64,000 bases of DNA from Arthrobacter sp. MYb23 (GTDB lineage: Bacteria > Actinomycetota > Actinomycetes > Actinomycetales > Micrococcaceae). Below the pieces are notes generated by a model. That model ran no database searches, had not been told where the DNA came from, and worked only from the letters and a program-made list of their open reading frames with translations. Where the stretch lies: positions 62,001-126,000 of the forward strand of contig NZ_PCPR01000011.1 in assembly GCF_002979775.1 (NCBI RefSeq), given 5' to 3'. Made by a program: the position numbers and the translations under genes. Positions 16,276 to 26,059 of the stretch are shown one piece after another (within the stretch, counting starts at the first letter, position 1; every line of letters begins with the position of its first letter).

Positions 16276-19200
16276 GCGTTACCCTTCCCGAGCGCAGCGG
16301 ACTCGGCGGCTTCGTGGGCAAGTTCCGGATGCTCGGCGGCATCTTCCTCCGCCAGCGGCGCGCCTTTACCTTCAAAATGCTCATCGATTTCGGCTCCGAG
16401 GCTGCGGAGGACGTCCAGCGCCAACCCCACCACCACGATGTACACGCCGATGTCGAAAATCGTGGACGTGACAAACTTGACGTCGCCAAACACCGGCAGC
16501 CAGAACTCGATGATCGCGCTCTGGAATACCTGTCCTCCAAGGAAGAGCGGAACAACACCGGAGGCTGCCGCCGTCGCAAGTCCCGTCCCCAAAAGCGTGC
16601 CGGCACTGATGGTCGCTGCCTCGCTCAACTCGAATCGGCCACCAGCCAGATACCGGATGGTGAGGGCCAGGCCCGCGGTGAGGCCGCCCGCGAAGCCGCC
16701 GCCTGGCAGGTTATGTCCGGCCAGGAGAAGGTAAATGGAGAAGACGATCATCGAGTGGAAGATCAGCCTCGTCACTACTTCAAAGATGATCGAGCGTCGC
16801 TCAGGTGCGAGCGTGCGTCCCGCCACCAGCCACGCGTCGCGGGTGACGTCGGTGAACTTCTTGGCAACGGCCAGAGTGGCGCCGTCGCGTGAATCACGGT
16901 CGACGCCGGTGCGGCGCCCCACACTGCCTTCCGGCACGGCCTCCGAGGCCTTGATCCGGTCACCGCGGCTGCGGACGAAGATCAAACTCGCTACACCAGT
17001 GGCGGCAATCGCCAGCACGGAAATCTCGCCAAAGGTATCCCATGCGCGGATATCCACCAGGGTCACGTTGACCACGTTCAGACCGCCGCCGCCTTCATAG
17101 GCCAACCGCGGGAAATCAAGGGAAATGGGAGTAGCCACGCGGGCGCCCATGGCGTAAATGGCCACGAAGATCATGGTGATACCGAATGCCGCCCCAATGA
17201 TCACGCGGATCACCCTGAGCCTGCCTCCGGTCCGGTCCCTGAGCTCTGCTGGCAGGCTGCGCATGGCCAGCACGAACGCCACCAGCACAATGGTTTCCAC
17301 CAGCATTTGGGTGAGGGCGAGGTCCGGAGCGCCCTGCAAAGCGAACATCAGGGCAATGCCATAACCGGTGACGGACACCATGAGAACGGCGAGGAAACGC
17401 TTGTTGGCACGGACTGCGGCCAGCGCACCCACAACGATTCCGGCACCTGCCACAAGCTGCAGTGGAGAGTTGGGGTCGATGAAGTAGATGCCATCGGGCA
17501 ATGGCTTGTTGGCCATGATCAACGCGGTCGCCGGCACAGCGAACGCAACCGTCAGAATTACTGCCAGATAGAAGTACAGGGAACCACGCTGCGTGCGGCC
17601 GGTGACCCAGACCGCGACATCGTCCAAGGCCCCGATGGTGTTTTGGTAGGCGCGGTCGCCGTCCACCCAGTCCGGGACCAAGCCTTGAGCGCGGGAGACA
17701 AGGTTGCGCCCGTAGAACATCGCGGCGCCAGCCGCGAAAGTTATCGCTGTCAGGCCCAGTGCGGGGGTGACGCCATGCCACAAAGCCAAGTGTCCGGCGT
17801 CGACCGCGTCCGGACGGTCGGCGAACAACGCCGCGTAAGGCTGGATCCACGTGTCCACGGGGGCCGGCCAGAGGCCGTACACGATGGTGAGCAGGCTGAG
17901 GATGGCCGGGGCGGCAAGGAACGCGGGCTTGATGGGTTTGAAAGGTGTGGGTTCAACACCCGGCTTGACCGCAAACGCGCCCCACATGAAGCGGGCACTG
18001 TAGGCGAAAGTGAGGATGGAGCCGATGACCAGCCCCATAAGGATCCAGACGCCCCACGCCGGAGCATGATCGCCGGTGCCGTAGTGGACGAAGGCCTCGA
18101 AGACCGACTCCTTGGCTACGAAACCAGCCAACGGCGGCACGCCGGCCATGGACGCAGCCGCAATACCGGCCACCACTCCCAGGGCACGCGAAGAACGGAA
18201 AACTCCGGATAGCTTACGGATATCGCGGGTGCCGGATTGGTGGTCGATGATGCCCACCACCAGGAACAGGGCCGCTTTGAACAGGCCATGGGCGAGCAGC
18301 AATCCGAGCCCGGCGAGAGCAGCGTCAGGACGGCCCAGTCCCACCACCATGGTGAGGAATCCGAGCTGACTGACGGTGCCGTAAGCGAGGATGAGCTTAA
18401 TGTCGGTTTGGCGAAGTGCCCGGTAGCCGCCAACCAGCATGGTGGCCAGGCCCAGCCCCAGAACCACCGGAAGCCAGAACTCCGACGTCGAAAAGCCCGG
18501 CGCCAGACGCGCGACAAGGTAAATGCCGGCCTTGACCATCGCCGCCGCATGCAAGTAAGCGCTGACGGGCGTGGGAGCGGCCATCGCGCCCGGCAGCCAG
18601 AAGTGGAACGGAACAAGCGCCGATTTGGTCACCGCGCCAGCCAGGACAAGGACGACGGCGGCAGCCACCGCTCCTTGCATCGGTCCGCTCATGAGCGTCC
18701 CGGCTTGGTCCAGAATCGCTGAAATCCGGTATGTTCCTGCAGCTTGGCCCATGATGATGAGGCCTACGAGCATGGCCAGCCCACCCGCGGTGGTGACCAT
18801 GAGGGCCTGCAACGCCGATCGGCGTGCAGCCAAACGGGTGCGCGCATAGCCGATCAGCAGGTAGGACAGGATGGTGGTGAGCTCCCAGAAGATGAACAGC
18901 ATCAGGAGGTCATCGGAGGTCACCAAACCGAACATTGCCCCGGCGAAAGCAAGGAGCTGAGCTCCGAATCCGCCGAGGTCCGCGTCCTTGTTCTTGAAGT
19001 AACGGGCGCAATAAACCAACACCAACGATCCGACGCCGAGGATCAGGAGGGACATGATCCAAGCCAAAGGATCCATGCGGAAGGCGAGCTCAAGCTTCAG
19101 GCTGGGGATCCACGGAAGGACCTCTTCTATGCCGCCGCCGGAATATACGGCGTTGTACTGGAAGAGCAGCCAGATAAAGGCGCCTGCCGGCACCGCTGCA

Positions 19201-19289
19201 AGGGCGTAGAACGCGTTCCTGCCGAGTTTGCCGAAGATCATGGGCGCCACAGTTGCCGCTACAAAGGTGATGGCGAGAACTGTGATCAC
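16272..19289 (-). CDS. mnhA: Na+/H+ antiporter subunit A with fused MnhB domain (MrpA/MrpB)
   Basis: This is the first and largest Mrp gene, 1005 residues. Residues about 1-750 are the NuoL-like MrpA core (FWELTTILSYLLIGYARTR; KSALVPFHFWLPGAMAAPTPVSAYLHAAAMVKAG; DIKLILAYGTVSQLGF). The C-terminal about 150 residues are MrpB (ARLIFHSMIVFSIYLLLAGHNLPGGGFAGGL is recognisable in pieces). No separate mnhB gene follows, so the fusion supplies it. The operon supports sodium, alkali and salt tolerance. The promoter must lie in the 200 bases before the divergent MFS gene; I see no clear operator there. Confidence 0.93.
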   Translation of the reverse strand: MITVLAITFVAATVAPMIFGKLGRNAFYALAAVPAGAFIWLLFQYNAVYSGGGIEEVLPWIPSLKLELAFRMDPLAWIMSLLILGVGSLVLVYCARYFKNKDADLGGFGAQLLAFAGAMFGLVTSDDLLMLFIFWELTTILSYLLIGYARTRLAARRSALQALMVTTAGGLAMLVGLIIMGQAAGTYRISAILDQAGTLMSGPMQGAVAAAVVLVLAGAVTKSALVPFHFWLPGAMAAPTPVSAYLHAAAMVKAGIYLVARLAPGFSTSEFWLPVVLGLGLATMLVGGYRALRQTDIKLILAYGTVSQLGFLTMVVGLGRPDAALAGLGLLLAHGLFKAALFLVVGIIDHQSGTRDIRKLSGVFRSSRALGVVAGIAAASMAGVPPLAGFVAKESVFEAFVHYGTGDHAPAWGVWILMGLVIGSILTFAYSARFMWGAFAVKPGVEPTPFKPIKPAFLAAPAILSLLTIVYGLWPAPVDTWIQPYAALFADRPDAVDAGHLALWHGVTPALGLTAITFAAGAAMFYGRNLVSRAQGLVPDWVDGDRAYQNTIGALDDVAVWVTGRTQRGSLYFYLAVILTVAFAVPATALIMANKPLPDGIYFIDPNSPLQLVAGAGIVVGALAAVRANKRFLAVLMVSVTGYGIALMFALQGAPDLALTQMLVETIVLVAFVLAMRSLPAELRDRTGGRLRVIRVIIGAAFGITMIFVAIYAMGARVATPISLDFPRLAYEGGGGLNVVNVTLVDIRAWDTFGEISVLAIAATGVASLIFVRSRGDRIKASEAVPEGSVGRRTGVDRDSRDGATLAVAKKFTDVTRDAWLVAGRTLAPERRSIIFEVVTRLIFHSMIVFSIYLLLAGHNLPGGGFAGGLTAGLALTIRYLAGGRFELSEAATISAGTLLGTGLATAAASGVVPLFLGGQVFQSAIIEFWLPVFGDVKFVTSTIFDIGVYIVVVGLALDVLRSLGAEIDEHFEGKGAPLAEEDAAEHPELAHEAAESAALGKGNA

Positions 19290-19491
19290 TGTTATCTCCG
19301 CAAAGTCAGGAACATATTGTCAAAAGTTGGAGCAGGCGGTCATACGTTGGGTTCGGTTTACCTAGTTTATCAAGGCGGACTGACAGATTTCGGCATCGGA
19401 ACCCGTCTGCGCGCACGGCTTAAAGCGGCGTTGTCCACAACCCGGTCTGTCATGCGTCCACCTGTATCCCCGCCCCTATAGCATTCAAGCT

Positions 19492-20895
19492 ATGAACGCG
19501 GCCGCAGTTCCCGAAGCCTCCCACCCAACGTCTGAGCTTGCCTCCGGACCCGTCGCCTCAAAAAAGGCGCAAATACTCGCTTGGGCATCCTGGGACTGGG
19601 GGTCGGCTGCCTTCCAAGCAGTCATGACCACCTTCGTTTTCACCGTGTACCTGACGTCAAATGCCTTCGGCGGGGAAGACGCCGCCTCGGCAGCCCTCGG
19701 TGCCGCCCTGGCCATTGCAGGCCTCGCCATTGCGCTGCTCGCTCCCGTCACCGGTCAACGTTCGGACGCCGGAGGGCGCCGCAAGCTCTGGCTGGGCGTC
19801 AACACCGCCGCCACGGCTGTCCTGACTGCGCTGTGCTTCTTCGTTTTCCCGCAACCTGAGTTCCTGCTCCTCGGCGTCTGCCTGATCGCGGCCGGCAACA
19901 TCTTCTTCGAGTTCGCAGGTGTGAACTACAACGCCATGCTGGCCCAGATCTCAACCCCCAAGAACATTGGCAGGGTCAGTGGCTTTGGCTGGGCCATGGG
20001 ATATCTCGGCGGAATCGTGGCGCTCCTCCTTGTCCTGCAGTTATTTGTTCAGCCCTCCTTTGACTGGTTCGGCTCGTCCACTCAGGACTCCCTCAACATC
20101 CGCCTCGTTGCCATCTTCTCCGCCCTGTGGTTCTTCATCTTTGCCCTCCCCGTGATGTTCGCCGTGCCGGAAGTTTCCGTGAAGAAGGACACCGCATCGC
20201 TTGGATTTGTGGCCTCGTACAAGTTGCTGTTCCGCCGCATCAGGGCAATCTACAAAACCAGTCCCCACACCATCTACTTCCTGTTGTCCAGCGCCATCTT
20301 CCGCGACGGCCTGGCGGCCGTGTTTACCTTTGGCGGCGTCATTGCCGCCGGTACCTTCGGCTTCGAACTCAAGGACGTCATCTTCTTCGCCATCTTCGGA
20401 AATGTAGTAGCGGCTGTCGGCGCAATCGTCGGAGGCTTCCTGGATGACAGGATCGGGCCCAAGGCCGTCATCATCCTCTCCTTGGTTGGGCTCCTTATCG
20501 CTGGCACAGCCATCCTGGTTCTCGGCAACGGCGATTACGTCTTCTTCGGAAACGATTGGCCCGGAACCTCCACGTTCTGGGTCTTCGGCCTGCTGCTCTG
20601 CTTGTTCGTGGGACCAGCCCAATCGTCTTCACGGGCCTACCTGGCAAGGCTCGCCCCCGCTGGGGAATCCGGTGAACTCTTTGGCCTGTACGCCACAACG
20701 GGCAGGGCAGTCAGCTTCCTCGCTCCCACCCTCTTCACCCTGTGCATCACCATCGCCTCGCCGCTTGTTGCAGAAGGTGAAGCCCAACGCTGGGGCATCC
20801 TGGGAATTATGGTGGTGCTGCTTGCAGGCCTGCTGGTGATCCTGCCGGTGAAACCACCGGCCAAGGTGGAAATAGCCGTGGTCCCAGAGCGTTAA
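19492..20895 (+). CDS. UMF1-type MFS transporter (Atg22-like family)
   Basis: The 467-residue protein has about 12 membrane segments and opens with the UMF1/Atg22 hallmark ASWDWGSAAFQAVMTTFVFTVY. The family includes yeast vacuolar amino-acid effluxer Atg22 and many uncharacterised bacterial permeases. Other matching parts are NYNAMLAQISTPKNIGRVSGFGWAMGYLGG and GPAQSSSRAYLARLAPAGESGELFGLYATTGRAVSFLAP. Export of small metabolites or amino acids is the family-level guess. It is transcribed away from the Mrp operon and is not obviously linked to it. Confidence 0.85.
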   Translation: MNAAAVPEASHPTSELASGPVASKKAQILAWASWDWGSAAFQAVMTTFVFTVYLTSNAFGGEDAASAALGAALAIAGLAIALLAPVTGQRSDAGGRRKLWLGVNTAATAVLTALCFFVFPQPEFLLLGVCLIAAGNIFFEFAGVNYNAMLAQISTPKNIGRVSGFGWAMGYLGGIVALLLVLQLFVQPSFDWFGSSTQDSLNIRLVAIFSALWFFIFALPVMFAVPEVSVKKDTASLGFVASYKLLFRRIRAIYKTSPHTIYFLLSSAIFRDGLAAVFTFGGVIAAGTFGFELKDVIFFAIFGNVVAAVGAIVGGFLDDRIGPKAVIILSLVGLLIAGTAILVLGNGDYVFFGNDWPGTSTFWVFGLLLCLFVGPAQSSSRAYLARLAPAGESGELFGLYATTGRAVSFLAPTLFTLCITIASPLVAEGEAQRWGILGIMVVLLAGLLVILPVKPPAKVEIAVVPER

Positions 20896-20959
20896 CTACA
20901 TAGGACTGGCTGGGCATAAACGCCGTACCGGACCCGTACAACAGAGTTAGGGTGGAGCT

Positions 20960-21442
20960 ATGAACGTGGATGAGACAGAACTCCCGGGCCTCGGGATCCG
21001 CAAGGATTTCGTCACGGCCTCGGGCCGTCGCATCGGTGTCGTGGAACTTCGTGAGGGCGAGACAGAACTTTTCGTGTCCACCTGGGATGATCCTGACACG
21101 TGCCAGGCATCCATCCCGCTGACAGCCGATGAAGCATCGACGCTGGGGAACCTCCTGGGTGGCCAACACATCGCCATGCGCTTGGCCGAGGAGCATCGCG
21201 AGATACCGGGCATCGTCACCCGCCAGTTCTCCATCACCCCTGAATCGCCCTTCGCGAACCAGCCCATGGGCAAGGCACAGATACGCACGCGCAGCGGTGT
21301 GTCCATCGTGGCGATCATGCGCGAAGGCGAGGTGGTCCCGTCGCCGGCACCCGACGTCGTACTTCACACCGGCGATTTGCTCGTAGCGGTCGGCACGCAG
21401 GAAGGTCTTGACTCGGCAGCCGACATCCTGCGCAACGGCTAA
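20960..21442 (+). CDS. Cation:proton antiporter regulatory subunit (KhtT-like, RCK/TrkA-C domain)
   Basis: The 160-residue soluble protein has an N-terminal half seen in KhtT-type regulators (GIRKDFVTASGRRIGVVELREGE) and a C-terminal TrkA-C/RCK_C domain (RTRSGVSIVAIMREGEVVPSPAPDVVLHTGDLLVAVG) that binds a ligand and gates a partner transporter. A GGTGGAG ribosome site precedes the ATG. The antiporter gene begins five bases after its stop, so the two form a regulator/transporter pair. Confidence 0.88.
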   Translation: MNVDETELPGLGIRKDFVTASGRRIGVVELREGETELFVSTWDDPDTCQASIPLTADEASTLGNLLGGQHIAMRLAEEHREIPGIVTRQFSITPESPFANQPMGKAQIRTRSGVSIVAIMREGEVVPSPAPDVVLHTGDLLVAVGTQEGLDSAADILRNG

Positions 21443-21447
21443 CCGGA

Positions 21448-22647
21448 ATGGATCCGCTCGCATTAGCCCTCGTTGAACTGGGGGCCGTCGTCTTCTGCCT
21501 CGGTCTCCTTGCTCGACTAGCGGGCCGGATAGGCATGTCCCCCATTCCTCTCTATCTGGTGGGGGGCCTGGCTTTCGGAGCCGGCGGGTTCGTCAAGCTC
21601 GATGGCATGCACGAGTTCGCCCATCTCTCAGGAGAAATTGGCGTCATCCTCCTGCTGCTGATGCTCGGACTGGAATATACGGCCTCGGAGCTCGTCACGG
21701 GCCTCCGGCGGTCGTGGCAGGCCGGAGTCATGGACTTTGTCCTCAACTTCATCCCGGGCGCGGGTTTGGCCTTGCTTCTGGGCTGGGGGCTCGTGGGCGC
21801 AATCGTCATGGGTGGCGTCACCTACATCTCGTCGTCCGGTATCGCCGCCAAGGTGATCACCGACCTCGGCCGTATCGGTAACCGCGAGACTCCCGTAGTG
21901 CTTTCCATCTTGGTCTTTGAAGACCTCGCCATGGCCATCTACCTTCCCATCCTGACCGCCATCCTTGCCGGTGTAGGGTTCCTGGGCGGATTGCAGACCG
22001 TGGGCATTGCCCTGGCGGTGGTCACGGTGGTGTTGGTCATCGCCCTCAAGCACGGTCACCGCGTCTCGCAAGCGGTGCACAGTGAGAACTCTGAGGTCTT
22101 CCTGCTCAACGTGCTGGGCCTCGCACTCCTCGTGGCAGGCATTGCCTCCGCCCTCCAAGTGTCGGCCGCAGTGGGGGCCTTCATGTTGGGCATCGCCATC
22201 TCAGGCGCTACAGCTCACAACGCCACCAGGATTCTGGAACCGTTGCGGGACCTCTTTGCTGCGATCTTCTTTGTAGCGTTCGGGCTCAACACGGATCCCA
22301 CTTCCATTCCGCCGGTCCTTGGGTGGGCTCTGGTGTTGGCAGTCATCACCGCCGCAACCAAGATGCTCACGGGAATATGGGCCGCCAAGCGCGCCGGCAT
22401 CGCTGTGCCGGGCCGCTTCCGCGCAGGAGCGGCCTTGATCGCGCGTGGTGAGTTCTCCATTGTCATTGCGGGGCTGGCAGTTGCTTCCGGCGCAGTGCCC
22501 GACGAACTCGCAGCACTCGCCACGGCTTACGTCCTCATCATGGCAATTCTCGGTCCACTTGCGGCCCGCTTCGTGGAACCGGTGGTCAAGGCCATCAGGA
22601 AGACACCGGGAGCCCCACCGCGTACGCCTGAGCGCGCCCCGGCGTAG
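21448..22647 (+). CDS. CPA2-family cation:proton antiporter (KhtU/Kef-like)
   Basis: The 399-residue membrane protein belongs to the Na+/H+ exchanger (CPA2) group. LSGEIGVILLLLMLGLEYTASEL and GGVTYISSSGIAAKVITDLGRI are characteristic, and VLSILVFEDLAMAIYLPIL carries the conserved acidic residue of the ion-binding unwound helix. It has no C-terminal RCK domain of its own; the separate upstream subunit supplies it. K+ (or Na+) efflux coupled to proton uptake is expected. A strong terminator-like hairpin follows. Confidence 0.88.
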   Translation: MDPLALALVELGAVVFCLGLLARLAGRIGMSPIPLYLVGGLAFGAGGFVKLDGMHEFAHLSGEIGVILLLLMLGLEYTASELVTGLRRSWQAGVMDFVLNFIPGAGLALLLGWGLVGAIVMGGVTYISSSGIAAKVITDLGRIGNRETPVVLSILVFEDLAMAIYLPILTAILAGVGFLGGLQTVGIALAVVTVVLVIALKHGHRVSQAVHSENSEVFLLNVLGLALLVAGIASALQVSAAVGAFMLGIAISGATAHNATRILEPLRDLFAAIFFVAFGLNTDPTSIPPVLGWALVLAVITAATKMLTGIWAAKRAGIAVPGRFRAGAALIARGEFSIVIAGLAVASGAVPDELAALATAYVLIMAILGPLAARFVEPVVKAIRKTPGAPPRTPERAPA

Positions 22648-22652
22648 CGAGC

Positions 22653-22710
22653 GCGTCACCTCTCCTCGCCGAGGGGCGGGATCTAACCCCTCGGCAACAA
22701 GGAGAGACGC
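22653..22710. terminator. Long imperfect hairpin between convergent genes
   Basis: The outer arms GCGTC/GACGC, middle arms CTCTCCT/AGGAGAG and inner arms GCCGAGGGG/CCCCTCGGC are nested. They form a long interrupted stem between the antiporter gene and the convergent dcd gene, whose stop begins at 22712. The likely role is bidirectional termination. Confidence 0.7.
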
Positions 22711-23285
22711 TAGATGGACGTCCGGTGGAAGTTCTGGTGGCTGCGGCTCGCGGTGGGTCCACGTTGGCCTTGGTAGCGGTTGCCGTATTCGCCGGAACCG
22801 TAGGGGTGCTCCGCTGAGGAGGTCAGCCGGAAGAAGCACAGCTGGCCGATCTTCATGCCCGGCCACAGCTTGATGGGCAACGTGGCAACGTTGGAGAGCT
22901 CCAAGGTCACGTGACCCGAGAACCCGGGATCGATGAAGCCGGCCGTGGAGTGCGTCAGCAGCCCGAGGCGCCCCAGGGATGACTTCCCCTCGAGGCGCGC
23001 GGCGATGTCGTCGGCCAGGCTGACAGTTTCGTACGTGGAGCCGAGCACGAATTCTCCCGGGTGAAGGATGAACGGCTCGTCGCCCTCCACTTCCACCAAC
23101 CGGGTCAGTTCCGGCTGTTCCTCGGCGGGGTCGATGTGGGCGTATTTATGGTTGTCGAAGAGCCGGAAGAACCGGTCAATCCGCACGTCCACGGAGGACG
23201 GCTGAACCATCGCGGGGTCGTACGGTTCAAGAACAATCCGTTGGGAGTCTATTTCGGCACGAATATCGCGGTCAGAGATCAGCAC
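22710..23285 (-). CDS. dcd: dCTP deaminase, probably bifunctional with dUTPase
   Basis: The 191-residue protein starts at GTG 23285 with [12 protein letters not shown], the invariant N-terminus of Dcd; the frame continues upstream but has no family similarity there. The active-site and nucleotide-binding segment [22 protein letters not shown] and the closing [21 protein letters not shown] are intact. Dcd converts dCTP to dUTP. The actinobacterial (M. tuberculosis-type) enzymes also hydrolyse it to dUMP, and this one resembles them in length and motif. Confidence 0.95.
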
Positions 23286-23394
23286 AGCATCAAAAATACC
23301 CCATGCATTGTCCGCGCCGCCCCATGGGACTATAGTTCCCGGACATGTAGAACCGCGCCCGTACTTGGGGGCAACGAGCATTCGCGGGGTAATT

Positions 23395-25398
23395 GTGAGA
23401 AAACTGGCTGCGCCTGCCGCTATTGTGCTGGCCTGCACGCTGGCTCTCGGGGTGGTCGCTTCCAGCCAGATTCTTCCTTCAACGCAGACCATTCCCGGCC
23501 CCACTTCCACCCCTTCGGCGGCTGTCCCGTCAGGACTGACGGCATCGAAGGAAAGCTCGACGGCGGACCCCGCACCTTCCGTGCCCCTCCCGGCGGCCGG
23601 CAACGCACCCCAGCCGGCCCCGGTGCCCACCCCGGACGCCGGGCCCTTGGAGCCGACACCAGGGGTCTCCACGGGAACCGATTCGGACAGCGGACCCGTC
23701 GCAGTGGATCCCGTCTTTGAAACTCCACCGCCTTTGCCCAGCATCGGGCCCTCGTGGGGTCCGGACAACCCCTCGAACGCTGGTACCACCGGACCACCAG
23801 CCACGGAACCGGCTCCACAGGGGACCACTGGCGCCGTCCCGGGTGAAGTCCCGGGTGAAGTCCCGCCGACCGCCCCGGCCGCAGGACCGAACCCATCAGA
23901 CTCACCTACAGACCCGGCCTCCCCAAGCGAAACCCCTTCACCCTCCCCGAGCGAAACCGCCTCATCCGAACCGACCGCAAGCGCGCCATCCACAGCACCG
24001 GCGGCACCCACAGCACCGGCGGCAACTCCGACGCCCACGGCAAACGCCAACCCAGCCCCTTCATCAGCACCGGCCACGCCCTTCCCAGGCAAGAGCCCCA
24101 GCGGCGACGTCAATCCCGACAATGGCGCCCTGGCTCTCCTCCCTGACAGCAACGCGGCAGCAATCCTGACGGTGTTCAACGCGATCAACAGCTACCGTGC
24201 CTCGCTTGGCCTGGCCCCGGTGAAGTACCACGCAACGGTGGCCAGCCTGGCCCAGGATTGGTCCAACAACATCGCCACGCGTGAGGTGATCCAGCACCGT
24301 GCCAATTTCTGGACAGATCCCCGGGCGCTTAATCCAAACAATGGCGCGGGTGAGGTCATCGCTGTCCGCTGGGACCGTGACGCGGCACAGCTTGTGGAGT
24401 GGTGGAAGGGTTCCCCTGGTCATGATGCCCTTTTGCGTGATCCCCGGTTCAACGTCATGGGCATCGGTATCACGTACACGGATGGCAATTGGCAGACCAC
24501 CCCGAACCGTTTCACGCTCTGGGGCGTGGTGAATTTCTTCGGCTACACATCGTTGCCGGCGGGGACCACCACAAGCCCGGGCGGCACTGTCCAACCGCCT
24601 ACCGACCCCGTGGGCGTCTGCGAACCGAGCGACAAACACCAACCGCCAACACTGGACTTGAGTGCTGCGTCAATCGGTAGTGCTGCCGATCTTGTGTCCA
24701 TCGGCCCCGACGGTACCGTGTACTCCTATCCATCCTTGGGCAGCGCCAAGTACGGCGGGGCCCGCAAGATCGGCATCGGCTTCACCGGGTTGAAGGAACT
24801 CTTCGTCTCCGATTGGGACCGTGACGGCGTCTTCGACCTCATAGCCCAACGCTCAGACGGTGCCCTTCTTGTCTATCCGGGCAGACAGTCAGGTGGCTTC
24901 GGATCGCCCGGGGTCCTGGGCCACGGATGGCAGTCGCTGAACATCGCAGTGGGCAATTGGTGTGCCAACAACCGGCTCCCGCAGATTGTGGCCATGGACG
25001 CTTCCGGAGGGCTCTGGCTCTATAGGAATTCGGGGATGACGTACATCCGCACCCAGGCTGCCATTGGCACAGGCAACAGGGCTGTCCGGCTCAGCATGGT
25101 GGATTACAACGCAGATGGATTCCAGGACCTGCTGACCGTTGAACCCAATGGATACCTGCGCCTTTACCGCGGCAGCGGCCTGGGTACTCCCAAACAGGAG
25201 GCCCGGCCGGTGGTAGGCGCGGCGTGGACGGACTACTCCGGACTGCGTGCTCTGCAAGGAGTCGATGGGGCGGGGACCACCGGCGTTGCCGGGTTGGGCG
25301 CCAACGGTGTCCTGGAGTATTGGGACCTAACCTCAGGAAAGCTCACTACGCCTGTGGCAGTGGGTGGCGGGTGGGGCGGCTTCAAACTGGCCCAGTAG
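23395..25398 (+). CDS. Secreted CAP-domain protein with proline-rich linker and FG-GAP/VCBS-like C-terminus
   Basis: The 667-residue protein starts at GTG 23395 (GGGG site upstream). It has a signal peptide ([23 protein letters not shown]), then about 200 residues of Pro/Ser/Thr/Ala-rich, probably glycosylated linker. A CAP (SCP/PR1-like) domain follows at about 250-385, with [19 protein letters not shown] and [17 protein letters not shown]. The C-terminal about 240 residues are beta-propeller-like FG-GAP repeats ([38 protein letters not shown]). The same C-terminal domain occurs in the carboxypeptidase gene 660 bases downstream, suggesting a shared surface-targeting or sugar-binding module. 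Its CAP function is unknown. Confidence 0.82.
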   Translation: MRKLAAPAAIVLACTLALGVVASSQILPSTQTIPGPTSTPSAAVPSGLTASKESSTADPAPSVPLPAAGNAPQPAPVPTPDAGPLEPTPGVSTGTDSDSGPVAVDPVFETPPPLPSIGPSWGPDNPSNAGTTGPPATEPAPQGTTGAVPGEVPGEVPPTAPAAGPNPSDSPTDPASPSETPSPSPSETASSEPTASAPSTAPAAPTAPAATPTPTANANPAPSSAPATPFPGKSPSGDVNPDNGALALLPDSNAAAILTVFNAINSYRASLGLAPVKYHATVASLAQDWSNNIATREVIQHRANFWTDPRALNPNNGAGEVIAVRWDRDAAQLVEWWKGSPGHDALLRDPRFNVMGIGITYTDGNWQTTPNRFTLWGVVNFFGYTSLPAGTTTSPGGTVQPPTDPVGVCEPSDKHQPPTLDLSAASIGSAADLVSIGPDGTVYSYPSLGSAKYGGARKIGIGFTGLKELFVSDWDRDGVFDLIAQRSDGALLVYPGRQSGGFGSPGVLGHGWQSLNIAVGNWCANNRLPQIVAMDASGGLWLYRNSGMTYIRTQAAIGTGNRAVRLSMVDYNADGFQDLLTVEPNGYLRLYRGSGLGTPKQEARPVVGAAWTDYSGLRALQGVDGAGTTGVAGLGANGVLEYWDLTSGKLTTPVAVGGGWGGFKLAQ

Positions 25399-25401
25399 GG
25401 C

Positions 25402-25845
25402 TCAAGCCGCCGACCGCGATTCCATGACGGTCTTCAGCTGCTCCAACTGCACCACTTCCTGCTCCATGCTTTTCTGAATCATGGGGTTCATCAGCTTCTG
25501 CAACCCCTTGGGGTGGTACTCCAAAGCGAACCGTAGGCGCGTGCTCTGGCCTTCGGTGCTGAGGTAGTAGCCGCCGGTTGGCCGCGCGGGTCCTGCGACC
25601 ACGGCGAACCGCACTTCGGCGCCGGGCCGTGCTTCGGTGATCTGGAAGTCCGCGGCCACGGGTCGGCCGCCGGGTCCGTTGATGGTCTGCTGGTACAGGG
25701 CGCCCTTTTGCCCGCGGCCGCCGGATCGGAGGGAAATGCTGCGGATCCCTGAGCGCCACAATGAGTTGTTCAGTCCGTCCATCAGGAAGGCATAAATGGT
25801 CATGGCATCCCGGTGAATCACCACTTCATGGTCTGCGAAGGCCAT
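25402..25845 (-). CDS. SRPBCC family protein
   Basis: This 147-residue, single-domain protein fits the START/Bet v1-like SRPBCC fold: a short strand (DHEVVIHRDAMTIYAFLMDG), alternating strands with a glycine-rich loop (GPGGRPVAADFQITEARPGAEVRFAVV), and a long C-terminal helix (QKLMNPMIQKSMEQEVVQLEQLKTVM). Such proteins bind hydrophobic ligands; the ligand is not predictable here. It is convergent with the CAP-domain gene, with the stops only three bases apart. Confidence 0.75.
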   Translation of the reverse strand: MAFADHEVVIHRDAMTIYAFLMDGLNNSLWRSGIRSISLRSGGRGQKGALYQQTINGPGGRPVAADFQITEARPGAEVRFAVVAGPARPTGGYYLSTEGQSTRLRFALEYHPKGLQKLMNPMIQKSMEQEVVQLEQLKTVMESRSAA

Positions 25846-26059
25846 GGAAACCTCTTTCGGCGTACGGATCAGTTACGTAGCCCGGTTCCCCCTACTCAGC
25901 AGCTAACACTTTCAGCGTAGCCAGCAGAACTTCGCTTGGGTCCTCTGGAGGCGAGCCTTGACCGAATGGTTATCTGACGTACCAATAAAGTCACCACTGA
26001 CACCTGCCCTGTCAGACGGTAGAGTGCCCCACGTTGACACAATCGAGATGGGGGACGTC

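Noticed and set aside
22710..24188. A 492-residue reading of the dcd frame
   Set aside because: The part upstream of GTG 23285 is Gly/Ala/Pro-rich antisense of the CAP-protein linker; Dcd begins MLISDRDI.
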